A stretch of DNA of 33,798 nt from Candidatus Altimarinota bacterium. Lineage in GTDB: Bacteria; Patescibacteriota; Gracilibacteria; BD1-5; UBA6164. Location: contig JALSMB010000071.1 in NCBI GenBank assembly GCA_026988025.1, positions 1-33,798 on the forward strand, in the 5' to 3' direction. Below, piece after piece: positions 1 to 9,202 of this stretch (positions are counted from its first letter, which is position 1; the number at the start of each line of letters is the position of its first letter). The translations under genes were made by a program, and so were the position numbers. The notes beneath the pieces are model-generated. The model saw only the letters and a list, made by a program, of their open reading frames with translations. It was not told the DNA's origin and searched no databases.

Positions 1-290
1 AAATATCTTGATATATATACTTTGATAAAAACAAAAATTGAAAGAAAGACAAAAGAGATAAAGTATTAAGAAACTTTAAAGTATACTTAGATCTAAATAA
101 TGATTGAAAATTACAAAAGAAAACAGAACCTTATACAAAAACAAATAAAAAATGATATTATGAATTTAAAAATATAAAAAGTTGAGAATATAAAGTAAGA
201 TTATGAAATAGATGATATAAATTTATAAAGAGATTTAGTAGAATAATAGACTTAAGCCCAAAAGAATGGTATTATAATATAGATTTATAA
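1..290 (+). CDS. 3' end of SdrD-B-domain surface protein (5' end outside window)
   Basis: With TGA read as Gly this frame is open from the left edge to TAA at 288-290. It encodes an SdrD-B-like (collagen-binding B-type) domain, with the paired calcium-loop-like motifs FDKNKNGKKD and YLDLNNDGKL, then TNKKGYYEF and SGEYKVR, as in bacterial adhesin stalk repeats. This implies an exported structural or adhesive protein. The same frame stays open past the stop to a second TAA at 369-371. The second copy (1311-1670) has sense codons at the equivalent place, so this stop may be a recent nonsense mutation. Family recognition is good; the full protein, anchor and signal peptide cannot be seen. Confidence 0.6.
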
Positions 291-345
291 AATTGAAAAG
301 AAGTAGAAAATAAAGATTTCATAATTAGTATGAAATTAAAGAAAA
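21..345 (+). repeat. Repeat copy 1 (SdrD-B segment)
   Basis: About 300 bases, beginning TTTGATAAAAACAAAAA, recur with scattered substitutions at 1311-1625. The two copies encode near-identical SdrD-B peptides, so the duplication is fairly recent. The downstream protein fragments are also related (801-1292 versus 1660-1908), which points to duplication of a multi-gene cassette followed by internal deletion in the second copy. Confidence 0.75.
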
Positions 346-387
346 AAATTAAACATAAAAAACATAAATAATTTTTAATTAAGACCT

Positions 388-795
388 ATGAAAAATTTAA
401 AGAATTTATTTAAAAAGCATAATAAAGATATTACTTTAAAAATATCTTTAATTTTATGATTTATTATATTTTTATTTATAAGTTATTATATATATATATA
501 TATATATAATAACTTTATTATATCTAATTGTAGAATTATTTTATGATGATTATGATTTGCTTGATATACTTGTTATTGATATTATTATTTTTTTTATAAA
601 TATATATGATTATTATATTTATTTATAGTATTTATAATATTTTGATTATTTTTTAAAAATTATTTTAAAAATAATATATTTATAAAGTTATATATACTTA
701 TAATATTTATATTAATATCTTTAATTTTATTTAGATTTTTTTCATTTCCTTTAGTATATTTAAATGATATACCAAAATCTCCTATTTTTAATTAA
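388..795 (+). CDS. Small polytopic membrane protein, unknown
   Basis: 135 residues with TGA as Gly, starting at ATG 388 and ending TAA. After a basic N-terminus (MKNLKNLFKKHNKD) the protein is almost entirely hydrophobic, rich in Ile, Leu, Phe and Tyr, with about three or four predicted membrane segments. An in-frame (TA)n run encodes alternating Tyr/Ile around residues 32-41. It lies 17 nt after the residual adhesin frame and 5 nt before the next small exported protein, so the three may be co-transcribed. No family is recognised. Because Rhs toxins are often followed by small immunity genes, a membrane immunity protein is possible, but that rests on context only. Confidence 0.5.
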
Positions 796-800
796 ACCCT

Positions 801-1292
801 ATGAAGAAAAATATAAAAAAAATAATATTAGTATTGTTTCTAATAATAATTTTATGAATTATATGAAAATATTGATATAAATATTATATATACAATATAA
901 ATCCATCTAAAGAAGAGATAATAAATCAATAAATAGATGAATATAATTTTAAAGAATTAGAAAAAGTTAAAGAGATATTAAAAAATAGAAAAAGAGATGA
1001 TAAACAGTTTTCTAACTTATTTGAATTTAATAAAATTTATAATAGTAATATAAAACCTATAAAAAATTGTTATTTTATTAATAGTAATAAATCAAATAAT
1101 AGAGTTTTGTATAATTTTTGATTTCATTTAGAATCAAATAAATATATTAATAAATTAAAAAAGGAGTATTTCATTTATCCAAAATATGATTTACCTATTT
1201 TTAGGCTTTGTTTCTGATTATGAGACTGATGATGTTATGATAAGAATAAAATTGCTTTGATTAAAACAATATCTAATCCATGTGAAAAATAG
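801..1292 (+). pseudogene. Small exported protein interrupted by TAA
   Basis: ATG 801 opens a frame with a signal-anchor-like hydrophobic stretch (KKIILVLFLIIILGIIG), broken by TAA at 930-932 after about 43 codons. The same frame then continues to TAG at 1290-1292. The part after the stop contains IKPIKNCY and a Cys/Gly-rich end (CFGLGDGGCYDKN). It is closely related to the fragment at 1660-1908, which shows that the downstream part was once translated. I read it as a secreted or membrane-anchored small protein, possibly disulfide-bonded, now disrupted. A sequencing error at the TAA is the main alternative. No known family is recognised. Confidence 0.5.
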
Positions 1293-1314
1293 GAGATAAA
1301 TTCTCCTATTTTTG
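1288..1314 (+). terminator. Intrinsic terminator
   Basis: Perfect 9-bp stem AATAGGAGA / TCTCCTATT with a 5-nt loop, then a T-run. It overlaps the TAG stop of 801-1292. Its T-run merges into the start of repeat copy 2, so this may mark a duplication junction. Confidence 0.7.
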
Positions 1315-1625
1315 ATAAAAACAAAAACTGAAAGAAAGACAAAAGAGACAAGGCATTAAGAAATTTTATAGTATATTTAGATTTAAATAATGATTGAAAA
1401 TTACAAAAGAAAACAGAACCATATACTAAAACAAATAAAAATGGTTACTATGTATTTAAAAATTTAAAAAGTTGAGAATATAAAGTAAGACTATGAGATA
1501 AATGAATGAAATTTATAAATAGATTCAGTAGAATAATAGATTTAAGTCCAAAAGAATGATATTATGATATAGAATTAAAAAAATTAGAAAAAGTAGAAAA
1601 CAAAGACTTTACAATAAGATTAAAA
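1311..1625 (+). repeat. Repeat copy 2 (SdrD-B segment)
   Basis: Partner of the repeat at 21-345, collinear over about 300 bases. Differences are mostly single-base substitutions, plus the TAA present only in copy 1. Confidence 0.75.
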
Positions 1626-1670
1626 TCTTTTAAAAGAAAACATAATAATCATAGAAAAATACAATGCTAA
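1311..1670 (+). pseudogene. Headless second copy of the SdrD-B segment
   Basis: The frame runs from just after the stop of the previous gene to TAA 1668-1670 and has no start codon. It encodes a second SdrD-B-like domain (YLDLNNDGKL, TNKNGYYVF, SGEYKVR) nearly identical to the one at the left edge, followed by a Lys/His-rich tail. Without an N-terminus or start it is a gene remnant from a duplication. The end of the frame overlaps the start of another fragment in a different frame. Confidence 0.6.
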
Positions 1671-1908
1671 TATAAAGCCAATAAAAAATTGTTATGATAT
1701 TAGTAATTATAATGGAAGTGAAAAATATATATTTTGATTTAAATTAGAATCCTTATTATATATATATGTATATTGAGCTAAATATTATTCATATCTGAAA
1801 TATGATTATAAATATGTAAAAATGTGTGTTTCTTGAATATGATGTTATGATGCAAATAAAGACTATTTTAAAACTTTAATATCAAACTCATGTAAAGATC
1901 AAAAATAG
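1660..1908 (+). pseudogene. C-terminal fragment of the small exported protein (copy 2)
   Basis: This frame, ending TAG 1906-1908, encodes a paralog of the C-terminal half of 801-1292: IKPIKNCY is shared, followed by a similar GFKLES stretch, and it ends CVSGIGCYDANK with a final SNSC. The membrane-anchor half is missing, and the fragment is joined directly to the SdrD-B remnant in another frame. It therefore looks like the product of a deletion inside a duplicated cassette. It has no start codon. Confidence 0.5.
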
Positions 1909-3769
1909 AAGACTAATAAACTGAAATGATAGTCAAAATAATGAACTAAGCTTTAGTTATGATAGTTTAAATAGATTAACAAGTGAAACAAATTGAGCTA
2001 AAACAGTAAACTACAATTATGATTTAATCTGAAATATTACTAAAATCACCTCACCTCAATCCTCTCCTTTGCAAGGAGAAGAAGTAGCTACAAAATATAA
2101 CTATGATAATAACTCTAGATTAATAAATATTACAAAAAATAATCAAGAGATAATTAGTTATGATTATGATAGTTTAAACAAAATAAAAGAAACTCTTTGA
2201 AACTGAATAATTACAAACTATAAATTTGATGAATTAAACAGATTATCATCATTAACAACAAAAAATAATAAAGAAACAATAAATAACTATAGCTATACTT
2301 ACAATACAAACTGAAATATAATAAGTAACTGAGTAGAAAACTATAATTATGATTATTTAAATCAAATAATAGAAGCTAACTATAAAACAAGAGAAAGAAA
2401 CAAAGAATTAATAGAAAAATTTAGTTATGACTCTATGTGAAATAGAATAAATAGTGAAAAAATAGAACAAACTAAAAAAAGAAAACAAACAAAACAAGAA
2501 ACAACTATTTTAAACTATACAACTAATAATCTAAATCAATATATAGCTATTAATACAAGTGAAGAAGAAAAAGAAAATAATAAAGAAAAATATAGTAAAT
2601 TAAAATCATTTAATAGAATTAATAAATCAGAAAAAAATGAAATAAAATATATTTATGATAATAACTGAAATATTATTCAAGATAATGAATACAAATATAG
2701 TTATGATTATAAAAATAGATTAGTAAGGGTTGAAGAAATACAAAAGAAAGATGAAGATTTTAGAGAAAAATTAGAAAAAAGAATAAAAGAAAAATCTAAA
2801 CATATATTTAAATATAAAAAACATAACGAATGAAATAAAAAAGAAACTAAAATAATAGCAGAGTTTAAATACGATATTTTATGAAGAAGAATAGAAAAAA
2901 AGACAAAAGATGAATTAATAAAATATTACTATGCTTGAAGAAATGCTATAAAAGAAGAAATATATGAAATAGATGATGAAGAATTAAAACTAAAAGAAAC
3001 AAGAGAAAATATATATTCTAATCAGTTAGATGATATACTAGCTACAATAGTTACAAAAAAAGAAGAAAAACATAGAGAAAAATTTAAAAAGGAAATGAAA
3101 AATAAGTTTAAAAAATATTTTAAATCTGAATATAAGGAAGAAGAAAAAGAAAAATATAGTAAAAAAGATACAAAAACAAAAATATATTTTTACACTAAAA
3201 ATCATCTAAATTCAATAGTTGCAATAACTGATGAAAAAGCTAAAATAATAGAGAAATATAGATATGATGTATTTGGTAAAGCTTATATTTCTGAATGAAA
3301 AAATAAAAGATATAAAGAATTTAAAAAATCTAAAATCTGAAATACTAGATTGTATACAGGAAGAGAATATGACAAAGAAATATGATTATATTATCTAAGA
3401 GCTAGGTATTATAACCCAATAATTGGTAGATTTATTAGTAGAGATCCGATTGATGTAAGAGATGATGTGAATTTGTATGGGTATGTGGGGAATGGTGTGG
3501 TTATGTTTGTTGACCCGAGTTGAACAGTTAAAAATCTTTTACCAAATTTAATAACAATTAAGGATATATGGTATGATTTATCTACAAATTTTATTCTTAA
3601 TATGACTGGGATTTGATGAAAAGTATTTAATTTAGATATATCATCATATATGCTGGCTAAATTTATGTATTGAGATGGTAATAGTGAATATTATAATAAT
3701 GATCATTTTATATCTCAAAAATTAATGGAAACAGATTTTTATAAGTTACAAATAGATAAAATGGGCTAA
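1880..3769 (+). pseudogene. 5'-truncated Rhs/YD-repeat protein with intact Rhs core
   Basis: With TGA as Gly the frame is open for about 629 codons. It carries YD-type repeats (FSYDSLNRLT, YNYDLIGNIT, FSYDSMGNRI, FKYDILGRRIE), a Lys/Glu-rich spacer, and then the Rhs-associated core: RYDVFGKA, TGREYDKEIGLYYLRARYY, GRFISRDPI and NLYGYVGNGVV through DPSG. About 80 residues of variable tip follow DPSG, where Rhs proteins carry a toxin. No start codon lies near the 5' end; the frame begins inside the YD repeats just after the previous fragment, so the secretion/N-terminal part is missing. The stretch around 3440-3530 uses GGG, GTG and CCG codons unlike its surroundings. Intact Rhs proteins are contact-dependent toxins; this looks like an orphan tip or silent cassette. 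Confidence 0.7.
2048..2084 (+). repeat. Palindromic element inserted in frame (copy 1)
   Basis: A GC-richer segment, ACCTCACCTCAATCCTCTCC followed by TTTGCAAGGAGAAGAAG, can fold on TCTCCTT/AAGGAGA. It adds the peptide TSPQSSPLQGEE to the Rhs YD-repeat frame. A related element lies at 30845-30881 in the U32 peptidase gene in the same reading phase. It resembles the dispersed CCTCACCCCAACCCTCTCC-type palindromes known from many bacteria. Confidence 0.6.
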
Positions 3770-3940
3770 AGGTAAAAATAGTAATTACAAGAATTATTCT
3801 TATAATTACTATATATTATTACAAAATTTCTATTTACACAGATTTTTACATACTCCTATAGATCATTTGTTCTTTATGGCTTTATGAGAGAAATTTATAA
3901 AATTCCAGCACTCTTTTTTTTACATTAGTCCAGATAAAAT
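3762..3940 (+). pseudogene. Frame-shifted continuation of the Rhs tip
   Basis: Immediately after the Rhs frame approaches its stop, a second frame reads on from TGG 3762 (KWAKGKNSNYKN...). It is open to 3984 and includes aromatic/His-rich segments (FYLHRFLHTPIDHLFF, KFIKFQHSFF). An AAAA run at the junction is a plausible site for a one-base slip. I infer that the original C-terminal toxin domain was longer and is now frameshifted; the coding end was probably near 3940, before the terminator. The domain is not recognised. Confidence 0.35.
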
Positions 3941-3943
3941 AAT

Positions 3944-3974
3944 AAAAACTAAAAAGCTTAGCTTTCTAGTTTTT
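3944..3974 (-). terminator. Bidirectional intrinsic terminator
   Basis: Near-perfect inverted repeat AAAACTAAAAAGCTTAGCTTTCTAGTTTT with A/T-runs on both sides. It serves the minus-strand gene ending at 3958 (whose stop lies inside the hairpin) and probably the Rhs remnant on the plus strand. Confidence 0.7.
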
Positions 3975-4566
3975 CTTTTATTTTAAGAGAATCTCTTAAA
4001 TATATATTTCATCTTTCAGTTAGTATATTTTTTATTAATTTATCACCAAATTCTAATCTATTATAAAAATCTTCTGTTGTAATTATTGCATACTTAATTT
4101 TTCTTCAATAAAATGTAGTATTTAAAAATTCACTTAAATGTTCTTTATCTATTTCTCAAATTAAGAATATATCTAGTATATTTTTTCAATTATTTGTTAA
4201 TTTTGTTTTAATAGCTTCATTTACTATTATTAATTCTAAAGATGTATGTGGTTTAAAATATTCTTTTATTTTATCCATAGGATTATAAGTTTTTAGAAAT
4301 ATTTGTGAAAACTCATTAATTAAATAAAATTTTGTATTTATAAAAAATATTTTTTTCTTTAATTCTGTTCTATGTTTTAATATTCATAGTTCAGTTAAAT
4401 TATCTAATTCTCTTTTTATAGAATTGATTTGTTCATCTAAATCTCTAGATAGTAATCTCATATGGAATCAATAATTGTTTCATGATTCATACTCTAAGAA
4501 AAATTTTTCCATTAATTTGGATCTACATTTTGATCAGAAGATTTTAGAAATATCTAATTCTTTCAT
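3958..4566 (-). CDS. Winged-helix / nucleotidyltransferase-like regulatory protein
   Basis: 202 residues with TGA as Gly. The N-terminal about 100 residues look like a winged-helix DNA-binding domain: SKLMEKFFLEYE, then RLLSRDLDEQINSIKRELDNLTELGILKHR, where recognition helix and wing would fall. A second domain follows (LELIIVNEAI, ILDIFLIGEID, IKYAIITTEDFYNRL, NIYLRDS) that resembles the HTH-plus-nucleotidyltransferase-fold proteins of archaea and CPR bacteria, although the usual Gly-Ser and paired Asp of an active polymerase-beta fold are not obvious. It starts 5 nt after the HIT gene, so the two form an operon. The DNA-binding call is fair; the second domain is tentative. Confidence 0.5.
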
Positions 4567-4571
4567 CAGTT

Positions 4572-5009
4572 TTACTTATTTTTAATTTTTAAAATATTTA
4601 TTCAATTTTCTCATTCAAATGATATATGTCATGGTAAATAATGATAATGTAAATGTTCAACACTTCTTCATCAAAGGCTTTGTCTTATAAATGAATAATA
4701 ATTTTTTTCTGAGTCAAAAAATTTTTTCATATATAATTCAATATTTTTAAAATCAATTATTTCTTTATCATTCAAGTCTGTTACATATTTTATATGTCTT
4801 TTAGGAATAGCCATTAAATGTTTTTTTGAGTAGTATGGATATTTATTATAGATAATTTTCCAATACTTAGTTTCATATATAAATAGCTTTTTTTCTTCTT
4901 CATTTATTATACAAAATGGACAATTTTCTTTAGTAAAATATGGATTATTTTCTACATATTTTTTTCTATCTTTAAAATTCATATTCTTTTGTATAAATAA
5001 TTTAAACAT
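4572..5009 (-). CDS. HIT (histidine triad) family hydrolase
   Basis: 145 residues once one TGA pair near the end is read as Gly-Gly; the standard-code ORF stops at RQSL. HIT proteins hydrolyse or transfer nucleoside phosphates. The C-terminal EHLHYHYLPG gives the catalytic H-x-H-x-H triad. An N-terminal CPFC pair, the central YPYYSKKHLMAIPKRH and the typical length support a HIT protein of the Fhit/GalT-like branch. The ATG at 5009 follows an AT-rich stretch with no Shine-Dalgarno. It is the first gene of a minus-strand operon with the HTH protein and is divergent from tyrS. Confidence 0.85.
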
Positions 5010-5114
5010 TATTTAATTAAATTTACTAAATATATGTTAAAAATCAAATAATTTTGTTGATTTAAACCTATTTTTTGATATATTTATTAAAATTTATAAT
5101 TAAAAGTATATTAA

Positions 5115-6395
5115 ATGAAAAATTTAAAACAAGAATTAGAAGATAGATGACTATTATATCAAAACTCTAGTGATGAATTATTTGAAAAATTTGATGCTGG
5201 ACAAGGTAGTTTTTATTGTGGTTTTGATCCTACAGCAGATTCACTTCACTTATGAAATTTTATAGGTTTTATGGTAGCTGTTCATTTAATGAGAAGAGGT
5301 AATAAATATATTGCTTTAACTGGTTGAGCAACTGGTATGATTTGAGATCCAGGTTGAAAAGATGCTGAAAGAATATTTTTATCTACAGAAGATTTAGATA
5401 AAAATGAAAAAGCTATATCTAATCAAATTTCAAGTATAGCAAATAATTTAAAAGATTTTACATGAGAAAAATTTAATTTTGATTTTGTAAATAATAAAGA
5501 TTTTTATAAAGATATGTGATATTTAGATTTTTTAAGAGAAGTTTGAAAGTATATCACTATTAATAATATGATATCTAAGGATACTGTAAAAAAGAGAGTA
5601 GAGGATCCTAAACAGTCTATTTCATATACAGAATTTTCTTATATGCTATTACAAGGTTATGATTTTGTTAATTTATATAGAAATGAGGATGTTACTTTAC
5701 AAATTTGAGGACAAGATCAATGGTGAAATTTAGTTACTTGAACTGAATTAATTAGAAAAAAATATGATTGAGAAGCAAATGTATTTACTTGGCCATTAAT
5801 AACTGATGCAACTTGAAGAAAGTTTGGTAAATCAGAATGAAATGCTATATGGCTTGATAAAAATAAGACATCTCCGTATGAAATATATCAATACTTCATG
5901 AATACAAATGATGATGATATTTCTAGATATTTAAAAATGCTTACATTAATTGAAACTGAAGAAATAGATAAAATAGTTGATAAACATATGGAAACTCCAG
6001 AAAATAGAGAGGGACAAAAACTTCTAGCATATAAAGTAGTTGAAATAATTCATGGTACTAAAGAAGCTGATTTAGCTGTAAGAATATCTGATTTTATGTT
6101 TGGTAAAAATGATAAACTAGAAATTTTAAAAACTTTGAGTAATGAAGAATTAAAAATATTTCAAAATGCTATGTGAGGTTTTGAATATGAAAATGAAAAT
6201 TTATTTGAAACTATAGTCAAATCGGGACTTGAAAAATCAAATTCAAATTCTAGAAATGCTGTTAAATCATGAGCAATTTATATTAATGAAGAAAAAATAA
6301 ATGATTTTAATTTTGATATTGTATCTAATTTTATAGATGAAAAATTTTTATTTATAAGAAAATGAAAGAAAAATTTAAAATTAATAATAAAATAA
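5115..6395 (+). CDS. tyrS: Tyrosyl-tRNA synthetase
   Basis: 426 residues with many TGA-Gly codons. It charges tRNA-Tyr. The N-terminal [16 protein letters not shown] contains the class I HIGH-type signature, with the Gly encoded by TGA. The tyrosine-recognition segment [14 protein letters not shown] and QIGGQDQWGN are present, and RKFGKSEGN is the KMSKS-type loop. The C-terminus looks like an S4 RNA-binding domain ([17 protein letters not shown]). Length and domain order are standard. No Shine-Dalgarno precedes the ATG. The ORF-track entry 5898-6176 is only an internal TGA-free piece of this gene. Confidence 0.95.
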
Positions 6396-6427
6396 AAAAT
6401 AATCCATTTTGGATTATTTTTTATTTT
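6394..6427 (+). terminator. Bidirectional terminator between tyrS and cNMP-binding gene
   Basis: Stem AAAATAATCC / GGATTATTTT with ATTTT loop, flanked by A-runs and T-runs. It lies between the convergent tyrS and minus-strand cNMP-binding gene, so it can act in both directions. Confidence 0.8.
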
Positions 6428-6818
6428 ATCTATTTATATTTTCTTCAATTCTATTTATAATAGTTCTATTAATACTATCATCATCATTATTAATCATATT
6501 AATAAGATTATCAAGTGATAAAACTATTACTTCTATATCTGTTATTGCTGAAACAGTAGCAGTTCTTTCTTCTTCATTTAGTAATGCTATTTCTCAAAAA
6601 ATATTTCAAGCATTTAACTCTGCTACTCTTGTTCAAGAAATTCAAATAGAAACTTTACCAGTTTTTAATATATATCATTCTCAATTTGATTCTTCTCATT
6701 CTATAATAATCATTTCTCACGCTGAATATTTTCTTTCTTCACATTCTACTATTATTGAGTCAATAACTGATTTTTCAATTCATTTAAAAATTTCTAAACT
6801 GTATATACTTTCAGGCAT
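6426..6818 (-). CDS. Stand-alone cyclic-nucleotide-binding domain protein
   Basis: 130 residues with TGA as Gly, made of a single Crp/cNMP-binding beta-roll. Visible are GEMIIIEGEESNGEGYILKTGKV (first beta strands) and the phosphate-binding cassette region GNIFGEIALLNEEERTATV, in which the cassette Arg is kept, followed by VSAITDIEVIVLS. There is no HTH domain: the protein ends after a short helix (INRTIINRIEEN). It may sense a nucleotide or bind partner proteins rather than DNA. The plus-strand ORF 6409-6831 in the track is its antisense shadow. Confidence 0.8.
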
Positions 6819-6882
6819 TTTTTATTTTTAATATTAAATTATGTTTTTATATTAACATATATTTATTTTAAGTGCAATAAAA

Positions 6883-7635
6883 TTACATACTATATCAGTC
6901 TTTTTCATATTTTTCCATAAAATCTTTTATCAATGCTCAAAATGTATTTTCAACAAATTTAGGAAAAACTTTTTCATTTGCCCGAACTATTTCATGTTTT
7001 ATTTTATTTCTTGTTCAATCAGTTCATACAGGACAGTTACATCAAGAAAATGGTATTTCATTTAAATGAGCAAGTTTTAATATATCTCTTTCTCTAATAT
7101 ATGCCATTGGTCTAATAAAAGTAATATCTCACATACTCATTTTATTTTTAACTGGCATTATTTTAAGTTTTTTTCATTCTATCATATTCATAAAACTTGT
7201 AACAACTATATCGTCCATATGGTGACCATATATTATTTTAGTTGCTCAGTATCTTTCACATAATTTAAACATAGCAATTCTTCTAGCATATGCACACCAT
7301 TGACATGATTGTCATATTCAATCATTTAATTTTGAATCTTCAGGAAGTTTTATATCTACTTTTTCTAAAGGAATTCATAATTCTTCTTCAAAGTATTTTT
7401 GTTTTTCTTTGAAATTTATATCACAATCTATTAAAAAACTTTTAAATATATAAATAGCTTTTATATTGAGTTTTTCTTTTGCATATTTTTTATATTGACT
7501 TAATAAATATCATAACACCATAGAATCTTTTCATCATGAAACTCATAATATTACAGTTTCTCATTCTTGTATCATATCAAAATCACAAATACAGTTTCTT
7601 AATTTCTTCAATAATTTTTTTTCAAGTGCAGCCAT
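6883..7635 (-). CDS. TtcA-like PP-loop ATPase (tRNA thiolation family)
   Basis: 250 residues. The N-terminal PP-loop GVSGGKDSMVLGYLL is the ATP-pyrophosphatase signature. Further on are a CxxC pair (QSCQWCAYARR), GHHMDDIVVT and a third Cys region CNCPVG. That arrangement fits the TtcA/TtuA group, which thiolates tRNA using an iron-sulfur cluster held by three cysteines. Gly residues in the PP-loop are TGA-encoded. It lies 64 nt downstream of, and in the same direction as, nothing closely coupled; the cNMP-binding gene follows on the same strand. TtcA (2-thiocytidine 32) is likely, but another TtcA-like subgroup cannot be excluded. Confidence 0.8.
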
Positions 7636-7743
7636 TTATTTTTTTTAGTTTTATATAGGGGTTAGTTTATATTTTTTATTGATTTTTTCAAATAATATTT
7701 ATAATTAATAATATAAAATTTATTTCTTTAAAGTATTGTCTTT

Positions 7744-9162
7744 ATGAACGTAAGAAGGAGAGGTGCAGTAGAAAAATGATTAAGAGATTATATTGTACCA
7801 ATTATAGGGCTTTTGTTGGTTATAATATTAATTTTTAATGTATTTTCTTCTAGTAGTGATACAAATAATTCTAATGTAAAAATAGAAAATAAAATTTGAT
7901 TAAATTTAGAACTTGAATGAATGAATCCTGAAAGTTTTATTTTATATCCTTGAGATAATAAAGAAAAAATTGTTTGAGATACAGTATTATATAAGTGAGA
8001 AAAAGTTATAGTAAAAGAATGAATGGTTAATTTATCATTAAATTGAGTTTGAAACCTTAAAATTAATAAGCTTTGAGAGTTAAAATATTTAGAAAATGGT
8101 AATTTTTCTTTATTTTCTTCTGATTTATGGTTAAATTCTACATCTACAGTTAATGTTGATATGAGATTTTGATCTGTAAAAGTATGAGAAAATACTAATA
8201 TTTCTTTTTCACAAAATGAAATGTGAAGTACTATATATCTTATTAATTGATTTGCTGAAATATCAAATTTAGCTTGAGAATCTACTGTTCTAGCCAGTGG
8301 TCAAAAAATAAGTATTTCTAGGTTAGATGCAAATAAAAAAGATTTAGATTTATCATTATTGAAAGAAAATATTGATGATTATTATAAACAATCTGATTGG
8401 TTTATTGTTAATAATTGAGCAAGTTTTATAAAAGTTGTTGATAATACTGATACTAAAAAAACATCTACTTGAACAATTAATAAAATAACATCAGATAAAT
8501 TAATATCATTTTCAAATTTATATGATGAAGCAAATGTTTCGGCTGATTCTATTACAGTCTCTTGAAATTATAAAGATGAAAATATAAATAAAATCATTCT
8601 TAACTGAAAAGAAGCTATTCTAAATAAAGAATTAAAAACTTTTAAATTTGAAAATGTTTCTGTAGATAATAAAGAAAATGATTTTGTTTTTAAAATATAT
8701 GATGATGCAAATGATTTATTATCTAAGTTTGTTTATGTAATATATTATGATTGATGAGCAGTTGCTAATGCTTTAAAGAATAAATTTAATGTTAAAACAT
8801 TCAATGTTGATGGTACTCAGTTTGTATTTAGTAGTTTAAAAGATTGATTAACAAAGGCTTTAAACTGAAAAACAACTTATACAACTTATGGTGATTTTCT
8901 TACATTATATTGAAATGTTACTGCTAAGTGAATAAAAAGAGTTGATGTTGATTGATACACTTTAAAATCTTTTAATTGATCTACATGGAGATATCATGCT
9001 TCTAGTATAAATAATAATTTAAATATTTGAACAAATGTTTATGAGGTTAAGTATTTTGATACTGATAATAAATTAGTTTATACAAATTCTTTTATAATAA
9101 TTAAAAAATCTATAAAAGCTGAAGCTGAGAAAAAAATTAGTGATGAAGCAAAAATAAATTAA
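7744..9162 (+). CDS. Membrane-anchored exported protein with FecR-like domain
   Basis: 472 residues. A short basic N-terminus (MNVRRRGAVEKGLRDY) precedes one membrane anchor, IVPIIGLLLVIILIFNVF, and the rest should lie outside the cytoplasm. Residues about 125-205 (VDMRFGSVKVGENTNISF, STIYLINGFAEISNLAG) resemble FecR-type repeats. Two all-beta, Ig-like segments follow (ITVSGNYKDENINKIILNGKEA; DFLTLYGNVTAKGIKRVDVDGY), ending in a Lys/Glu/Ala-rich tail. It may be a cell-envelope structural or sensing protein. No sigma/anti-sigma partner is adjacent, so a true FecR signalling role is doubtful. Transcribed alone, between two terminators or divergent genes. Confidence 0.6.
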
Positions 9163-9196
9163 AAAAGGAAATCAATTTAAATTGATTTCCTTTTTT
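9161..9196 (+). terminator. Bidirectional terminator
   Basis: Perfect long palindrome AAAAAAGGAAATCAATTT / AAATTGATTTCCTTTTTT overlapping the stop of 7744-9162. It also faces the minus-strand gene ending at 9203. Confidence 0.85.
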
Positions 9197-9202
9197 AATT
9201 TA

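Noticed and set aside
484-509. (TA)n microsatellite
   Set aside because: It lies within an open frame and is short; no evidence of a regulatory or repeat-expansion role.
3095-3298. Separate 67-residue gene in the ORF track
   Set aside because: It is an internal piece of the Rhs frame between TGA-Gly codons.
6409-6831. 140-residue plus-strand ORF with hydrophobic start
   Set aside because: It is the antisense of the cNMP-binding gene (6426-6818, minus), which has recognisable motifs.
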